Source: Mastigias papua (lineage: Eukaryota > Cnidaria > Scyphozoa > Rhizostomeae > Mastigiidae). Taken from it: a stretch of 64,000 bases of DNA. The notes beneath the pieces were generated by a model that did no database searches, was not told the DNA's origin, and worked only from the letters and a program-made list of their open reading frames with translations. Location: positions 11,704,259-11,768,258 of the forward strand of contig OZ025271.1 of assembly GCA_964019165.1 (NCBI GenBank), read 5' to 3'. Shown here piece by piece: positions 58,201 through 64,000 of the stretch. A program made the position numbers and the translations under genes. The first letter of the stretch is position 1. Each line of letters begins with the position of its first letter.

Positions 58201-61200
58201 TTCAAAATTATAGAAAGAGAAAACATCGTTTCAGCAAGCCAAGAGGGGATAATTGAAATCTCAATATACATTATCCGCCACTTACTGAAATACCATATGA
58301 GTAGAATTAGTTTTTGTACCCATTCAACTATGCATCCTATTGCCTAGCTATTATTTAGAACAGTATCGCTGAATAGGAACATAGCTTCTTTACTTTGTAC
58401 CTTCAAGGCGCAGGCAAATTTGTATTTCAATGTAAGTACTCATATTCTTACATGCTTCATCTTTATCTGGCTTTACTAATGACGGAATAATTTTCGGGTA
58501 TATGCAGGTAATACTAAAGGTACCAGCGCTTTCCTGCAAAATTGTAATTACATAGAGTCTTTCATAAGTTAGATAAGATGTGATCTGCTGATTCTATCCA
58601 AATTTTTTTACGCTATCACGCTCTTTGCTACCTGTCAAAATAGGAGTTACGGTCAGGTTTTATTACCGCGTATTTCATCTAAAGGGTATTCTCAATCTAG
58701 CATATTTGTAATTGTGTCTAAATAGTAAAAATAAGTTGTTTTTAGGTCACAAATGCGAGAGTATTCTTCTCAAAATACACATAGTTTAGTACCGGAACCT
58801 TAGGGTTTAGTGTGTTTTTGAACGTGATGACGTCAGTGCAACAACCACTTCCTTGCTTCGAAAAGTTTTGAATGGCGGCCTAACACGAGGTTGATTTTGA
58901 CGAGAAACAACTTGGAATATCTGGAAAAGTACGCAAGTAAGAGCAAAAATATTTCAGATCATGGGGCTTTACAACATTCTCTACAACATATCAAATTTTA
59001 GTTTTGGACCGAACTTCCCCTTTAACCCTTATATTTCTCATTTTAGAGCCAATCACGCAAGAAGTCATAGGTGAGCTCAATTGGTCATATATTCAAGTCA
59101 TGTCTGATCATTAATGTTATTATCATTCTTATCATTTCTGTGATAGATATGTTTATTACAGCCATCTGACATTGATGACATTATCATGGCTGTCATAGAA
59201 ATCACCATGATCAACGTCAGATGGTTGTAGTAAACATTACCTTGAGAGCCAGTGCCTTTGTTATGCCAAATCTTGTTAATGCGAAATATCCATTCAATAG
59301 CCATTACACTGACATTACTCAATCTTCTTTTATTTTACAAGGAATTAAATCAACCATGTAAAGTTTGTAAATGAGGTCAAACATTGGATACACTATATTT
59401 GCACTCCCACATTGTTAATAGTCACATCTTTAAAGTAAATATTGCACTATAAGCAGGCCATTGCTTTTATGGACATTTTGCTTGCATGCGAGTTTTGTTT
59501 TTCGTTACAAATGCCTATCGACAGGGAGAAAATTGTTGGGAGTAGTAAGGTGGTGCAACCCCAGTCTTGATGAAGTGCTTCTTTGCAAGAGAAGTTCTAG
59601 AACAGTATGACAAGATCATGGCATAGAGCGAATAGCAGGGGGGTTGAAAACAGGAAAACCTTCTGAGCACTTCTCATAATATGATCGAAGTTAGTGAAAC
59701 GCAATATTAGTGTATACTAGTGTTAATATGAATAGTCAAGTAGGAAAGGCAATCCTGTAAGAGAAACCTGACTAAGATAAATATGGGCCAGTTATGTTCA
59801 GTATGTTGCATGTGGCCAGAGTTGTGGCAAGAAAGGAATTAGTTCAGGGGACTGCTGGAGATGTGAAATAGAACCTTTTTTGAATTTTAAGTTTTCTGTC
59901 CATGCAGTTCCTTCTCAAAGACAATATGTGGAGTCAGCACCACCTTTTTATAAAGGTCTGTCTTCTCATAAAAATAGAATTTAATACAGAAGTTACCCTG
60001 CAAGAAAGTTTCTGTGTCTGCTGATACAGCTCCACTTACCTGTATTGTCAACAAAGTTATTGTTTTTGGAAAATTTGTAATCCAATGAAAGGATAAAAGT
60101 GAAAGTATTATTGCAGAATCGAATACATCATGTCACGTACATTTACTGTCTCTTTCCTTTGATCATCATGAGAATCATAGCAATAAAAGCAAACAGTTTA
60201 GCAATCATGTTACCAGATTTTAATAATTATATTGCCAAAAGGACAAAGCAGTCACAGGCTATGAAGCGGATTGAAGCAACTGCACGATGATCTTGAATAA
60301 ATTATAGAATTCATAATGCAATGGATACAAGAGTGAGACCCCTGGAAGATGTGCTACAGTTGCCTCTGCAAAATCAAGCACCAACGCTGCTCAATACCTT
60401 TATGGACTGTCTTTCACATGGATTCAGATGTATTCCTACCAGAGCTCTGTATTTTTCGAATGGCGTTCACTCACACCAAAAACGGTTGTTGACAGCCTCC
60501 TCCGTACATGACCTGCACAATTTTCATCCGAAAGCAGACATTTGTGTCAAATGTCTGCAAAAGACTACATCCTTCTGTAGATTGCACCATGTCAGCAGCT
60601 AGGCCAAATGCGAATTCAGCTTGCTCAAAGTCAGTATCTGTTCATTTGCATGGTCTTGCTAGCATGAGAATGAATTAACAAATACCATTACAGACATTGT
60701 ACAGAACTGGTATTAGAAAATGCAATGCCAAACGGTATCAGACTTCAGTTTTAAAAAGTCTCATAACCCAGATATATCAAAAAGAAAATAGTTTCAGCCC
60801 AAAAGTATCTGACTTATGTCCCTGTATGCGCTGACAGTGATTGCTCCCCCCTGGGTGTTTTACACAGAATATTGCCTGTTGTATTTCAAAGTGCTTTTGA
60901 ATACTACAGCAATACCTTATCTAAGATATGGTGATTAAGTGACTGGTTGAAGGTACCAAAGACATTTGTTAATGTATAGTTGAAACTGAGCTTAGTGCTC
61001 GGACATATATATTTTTCACCTAAGAAACGGTCATTCATACCCTAAGAGAAAAGACTCATTGATGCAGCCTCCTGTTACTACGGGCAAAGGCCACATTTTG
61101 AAATCCGGGTACACGATATTGCCCCTTACCTGGATACACTTTAGGTGATGAAGCAAGACGGTATTTGGAAAATCTTAAAGATGTCAAAGGTGATGTTAAG

Positions 61201-63926
61201 ATGATGCTACTGATACATCTAATTTTATTGGCATAAAGCACCATGTATCTTTTATTTATGGAAGTGCAAGGATGAGAAAATCTGTGCTTGTTAGACAGTT
61301 GACTTATGGGTGGACAAATGGCGACATTTATTAATATTTTAAAGTGTGTGTTATGTTTGAATGTAGAAATATGACTTATTTCCAAGGACCATTAAGGGAC
61401 CATCTGAAGTCCTTGATGAATTCCTGTAGATTAAAGTTAATCACGATTTAGAAGATGGAGAAGGGGTTGTGGTTATAGTAGATGTCCTGGATGGGCTCCC
61501 AAGTTCGCATGCATAATTGGGAGGACAGAACTAGGTTGAGAACAATTGAAAGCCTTGGTTTGCAAAGAAAACTAAAGATAGAGAACTCAGATGTTTTATA
61601 GGATCTATGTGGAAAAGAAACTATGTAAGACAAATGAAGAAACAGTTGCTAGAGAATACTTTTTGGGCGATTTCGTCAACTTTGCAAAACAATGCCCAGA
61701 TGGTACTCCCTGAGTCCTTGTGCAGAAGGATTCAAGGGAATTTCCTATTATATTATATTGTCTCTAAATTATATCTCTGTCATATAGTCCATTGTTTGTA
61801 TAATGAACTATTAATTAAAGTGTATTCGTCTCATAGATAAAACAAAGAAGACTTACCGGGCACTTTATAAGAGGCATGAAATTCATAAAGTGGATGAAAA
61901 CAACCGAATAGTGCTGAAAGAAGTAGATGTCTCTGACTTTGCCGTAAATTTGAAGATAGGCCGATGCTCAGTACCCAAAAGGCATTTCAGAGATGAAGCA
62001 AAACGGTACTTGGACAATCTTAAAGCTGCCGCAGGTGATGCTATTGATAAATCTAACTTGATTGATGAGAAATGCCATGTAACTTTTATTCGTGGAATTG
62101 CGGGAATCGGAAAATCAGTTCTTGCCAAACAGTTGACTTATGGGTGGGCAAATGGCGACATTTATCAAAACTTTAAAATGTGTGTCATGTTTGAATGTAG
62201 AGACTTGAATTACTTCAAGGACCGTGAAGGGGCCGAGCTGACGAAATATGAAATCCTTGGTGAATTTATCAAAAGTAAAGTTAATTACGATTTGGGAGAT
62301 GGAGAAGGGGTCTTAGTTATAGTAGATGGCCTAGATGAACTCTATGACATAACTGAAAAAGATTCAGTCATTTTTGACCTCCTTAATATCAATGGGAACT
62401 ATGGTATGGCTAAAGTTATAATAACTGGAAGACCCCACGTCGAACACAAGCTAACTGGTTATAATAAAATGGGTGGTTTGTTTAAAGTGGAAATTAATGG
62501 ACTAAGTGAGGATCAAATTGATGAATATATTGACAAATTCTCACCCAATGAAGATCACAAAGAAAGAATAAATAAGGCAAGAACATCATCAAAAGTTTCT
62601 CTCCCCATCATGTATGTGCCACAGTTTCTGAATACGCTTTGCTGTGTGGCCATTTTAAGCGGAGGAGAAGCTGTTTTGAACAGCACTGAGTTATATTGTT
62701 GGACTGTTTTTCTATTGCTGAAGCAACATGCTGACAAACATGGTTCAAGTAAAAAGGCTCCAGACGTTTTCAGAGAATTCTCACAAACATTATCGACACT
62801 AAGTGAAGTTTGCTACAATTTACTAACAAAGAACAAAATAATTTTTGAAGGAAGTATTGAATTACTGCTTGGTGAAGTTGGAAAGGACAAGGAATTTGTT
62901 GAAAGTCTATTTGTTGATGTGTCAGACAATATTACAGATAAATATCAATTTAAACATTTGTCACTGATCGAATTTCTCTCAGCCCTTTACATCTGTAAAA
63001 AAGACATGAAGAATTTATTGGAAATTATAAAGGACAATTTGGAAAAAGGGTATAGTGAAGTTGTCTCATTTGTATGCCGTTTATTGTCAGGATTTTCATA
63101 TGAAGGAATAATAAAAGAAATGTTAAAGATTGTTGTAGGATTAAAACAAGAAGTCAATGAGAAGCAATTATTACATGATGTAATTGAATTCTTAAATGAG
63201 AGTGGGTTGGGTATGCAGACTAAATTACAAAGATCATTTGAAATTGTTACTTTGTTTCTAAACAAGAGTTTTAATGATAAGGAGTTTATAAAGTCAATTA
63301 TCAGAAAATGCCACGGTGATGACTTTCGCTCAAGTGCTCTTTCAACTGAAAATATTTGTGAGATTTGTAGACACTTGGAAATTTGCGGATGGAAGGAAGA
63401 TGATATTCGAATGACATTTGCAAATGTGTTCTTTCGCGTGTTCGTAGTGTCAAGAATTGAACAATTGGAAATCATTGCTGTAAAAGAGCGATTTCGCATT
63501 GGTGGTGATTCTGGGAGCATCGAGTTGTACAACATGAAAACAACTGTAGATGCTGTACGGGAGAAGTTTCGAGGAGGCCTTGAGAGTGGATTTGATGGAA
63601 GTGTATGGATAGTGGGTTGCTCTTTTTATGATGATGAGGTGAATAGCCATTGTTCCAATGATCGGCAATTAACAGAGTTGGTAATATTAGGTTGCATGTT
63701 TAAAACTTTTCAAAGTTTTATCAATATATGCGATTGGGGGATGTCCTGTGAAAGGTTTTCATTGGATAAACTGGACCTGAAAATTGAATGGTGGGAAAGA
63801 ATGACTGAGATGGTTGAGGACAGACGAAGAAAAGGAGACCTAAGAGCTAGAAGATTGGTAATAAACAGATGCAGCACCAGAATGAGCAATGAAATGGAAA
63901 AGAGAGTAAGAGGATTTAGTAATTAA
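54600..63926 (+). CDS. HEPN-NACHT protein (NLR-like STAND NTPase), four coding exons
   Basis: Predicted join: 54600-55218, 56570-56614, 59047-59070, 61837-63926. All junctions are phase 1 with GT-AG sites (donors AAG|GTATGG, TAG|GTATGT, TAG|GTGAGC; acceptors TTTTTTAG, CATTTTAG, GTCTCATAG). The total is 925 codons plus stop. Residues 1-200 form a DZIP3-type HEPN domain. Residues 207-229 are a charged linker from two micro-exons. Residues 316-470 or so hold the NACHT core: Walker A GIAGIGKS (316-323), Walker B VLVIVDGLDEL (388-398) and sensor VIITGRP (423-429). The C-terminal 450 residues are helical without clear LRRs. By family knowledge the NACHT part is an ATP switch that oligomerises on sensing. 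The HEPN part would be the effector or adaptor, probably cytoplasmic. The immune role is inferred. Confidence 0.75.
55500..55690 (-). repeat. SINE-like copy, worn, in intron 1 of the HEPN-NACHT gene
   Basis: The body (on the plus strand, ..cactgctcca..gcacagggagctatcgcagctacattgtaatgtg..) matches that at 51280-51350. The tRNA-like head is much diverged. Its orientation is opposite to the gene. Confidence 0.45.
56570..56614 (+). CDS. Exon 2: 45-nt micro-exon (charged linker)
   Basis: TTTTTTAG|AG...TTAG|GTATGT brackets 45 nt that add 15 residues, rich in Glu, Lys and Arg (..DSKFEESQRKRPL), in the same phase 1 as its neighbours. Skipping it keeps the frame, so alternative splicing is possible. 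Confidence 0.55.
   Translation, partial: SLTVNLKNLREKGL
57553..59021. mobile_element. Kolobok-like TTAA element with 299-bp near-identical TIRs
   Basis: The element (1469 bp) starts aggggaagttcggtccaaaa and the right end is its reverse complement. The inverted arms 57553-57851 and 58723-59021 are both 299 bp, with about four mismatches by eye. TTAA flanks it at 57549-57552 and 59022-59025. Long TIRs starting AGG with a TTAA target fit Kolobok-like elements. The interior 870 bp holds no transposase. It lies in intron 2 of the HEPN-NACHT gene, ending 21 bp before the exon-3 acceptor. High arm identity means recent insertion or arm conversion. Confidence 0.85.
59047..59070 (+). CDS. Exon 3: 24-nt micro-exon (linker)
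   Basis: TCATTTTAG|AG...ATAG|GTGAGC brackets 24 nt adding 8 residues (EPITQEVI) in phase 1. The acceptor starts only 21 bp after the right TTAA of the Kolobok-like element. Skipping it also keeps the frame. Confidence 0.5.
   Translation, partial: SQSRKKS
59148..59240. repeat. Short hairpin-forming inverted repeat in intron 3
   Basis: atgtttattacagccatctg and, reverse-complemented from the right, atgtttactacaaccatctg form about 26-bp arms with a loop of about 40 bp. Function unknown. It may be a small MITE remnant. Confidence 0.6.
59241..61082. other. Intron 3 of the HEPN-NACHT gene, mostly featureless
   Basis: AT-rich. The ORFs here (for example 60321-60602) lack recognisable content. The NACHT pseudogene follows at its 3' end. 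Confidence 0.4.
61083..61500 (+). pseudogene. Decayed partial duplicate of the NACHT exon
   Basis: Sequence from 'gatgaagcaagacggtattt' on follows exon 4 (from 61991) block by block: RRYLENLKDVKGDV, a broken P-loop region, RQLTYGWTNGDIY, CVMFECRNMTYFQG, and DGEGVVVIVDVLDG. The Walker A glycines are replaced (G-x-A-x-x-x-K-S only), and stops and indels break the frame. It sits in intron 3 in the same orientation, directly before the intact exon. The match fades after Walker B. Confidence 0.8.
61837..63926 (+). CDS. Exon 4: NACHT NTPase and C-terminal region
   Basis: The acceptor GTCTCATAG is followed by a frame open for 696 codons to TAA at 63926. The pre-NACHT segment DKTKKTYRALYKRHEI leads into a 'RY(L)DNLK' helix. 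Then comes FIRGIAGIGKSVLAKQLTYG (P-loop) and VLVIVDGLDELYD (Walker B with the extra acidic residues typical of NACHT). VIITGRPHVEHK follows, and a winged-helix-like 'ISV/IEFLSALYICKK' segment. The tail ends RCSTRMSNEMEKRVRGFSN. No regular LxxLxLxxN repeats are visible, unlike classic NLRs. About 74 bp of 3' flank remain in the window and show no AATAAA. Confidence 0.85.
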
Positions 63927-64000
63927 TTACTTGTTTGTCACTAATTCATAACTTACCACTTTTAACAAAGGTATATTTATATGTGATAATTAGCACTTTG

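Noticed and set aside
60321..60602. 93-codon ORF in intron 3
   Set aside because: No motif, no good splice sites placing it in phase with exons 3 and 4.

Overview
This is animal nuclear DNA, AT-rich (roughly 37% GC by eye). It has GT-AG introns, NLR-type immune coding sequence and a wide range of transposable elements: RTE, CR1-like, Penelope, Ty3/Gypsy, BEL/Pao, hAT, PIF/Harbinger, Kolobok-like and Tc1/mariner-like. The mix suits a marine invertebrate such as a cnidarian or sponge. I cannot name the species. Most of the window is transposon sequence at different stages of decay. Few host genes are visible.

Layout. 0-2.4 kb: a Cys4-type terminal exon and a decayed CR1-like tail, both on the minus strand. 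2.8-11.2 kb: a 5'-truncated RTE insertion with perfect target-site duplications, a 2.3 kb hAT-like element holding a long fold-back, a CR1-like pseudogene, a TTAA-flanked element, and a hAT MITE nested in a 3-bp-TSD element. 11.4-29.5 kb: a run of truncated retroelements all on the plus strand (Gypsy-1, Gypsy-2, BEL, CR1-like), broken up by other repeats. 29.5-30.7 kb: a disabled member of a protein family I know only as multi-copy and uncharacterised. 31.5-43.2 kb: a large duplicated repeat (copies A and B, inverted partial copy C), two Penelope RT fragments, a 338-bp TGGA microsatellite, a small cysteine-protease-like ORF, and nested PIF-like and hAT-like insertions. 44.2-47.1 kb: a Tc1-like MITE family and a second copy of a 1.1 kb repeat. 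47-54.5 kb: almost empty.

The main gene lies at 54.6-63.9 kb. Four in-phase exons predict a 925-residue protein with an N-terminal DZIP3-type HEPN domain (R127...H133) joined through two micro-exons (45 and 24 nt) to a NACHT STAND NTPase (Walker A 316-323, Walker B 388-398). All four exons join in phase 1 at good GT-AG sites. A young Kolobok-like element sits in the intron before the 24-nt exon, and a decayed NACHT copy sits just upstream of the NACHT exon. HEPN folds are often RNases and STAND NTPases are signal-gated switches, so the predicted protein looks like an innate-immune or conflict effector. That role is inferred.

Several insertions can be dated relative to each other. Repeat B carries a hAT element with an 8-bp target duplication, while its sister copy A keeps the empty site. 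In two other places one element sits inside another.
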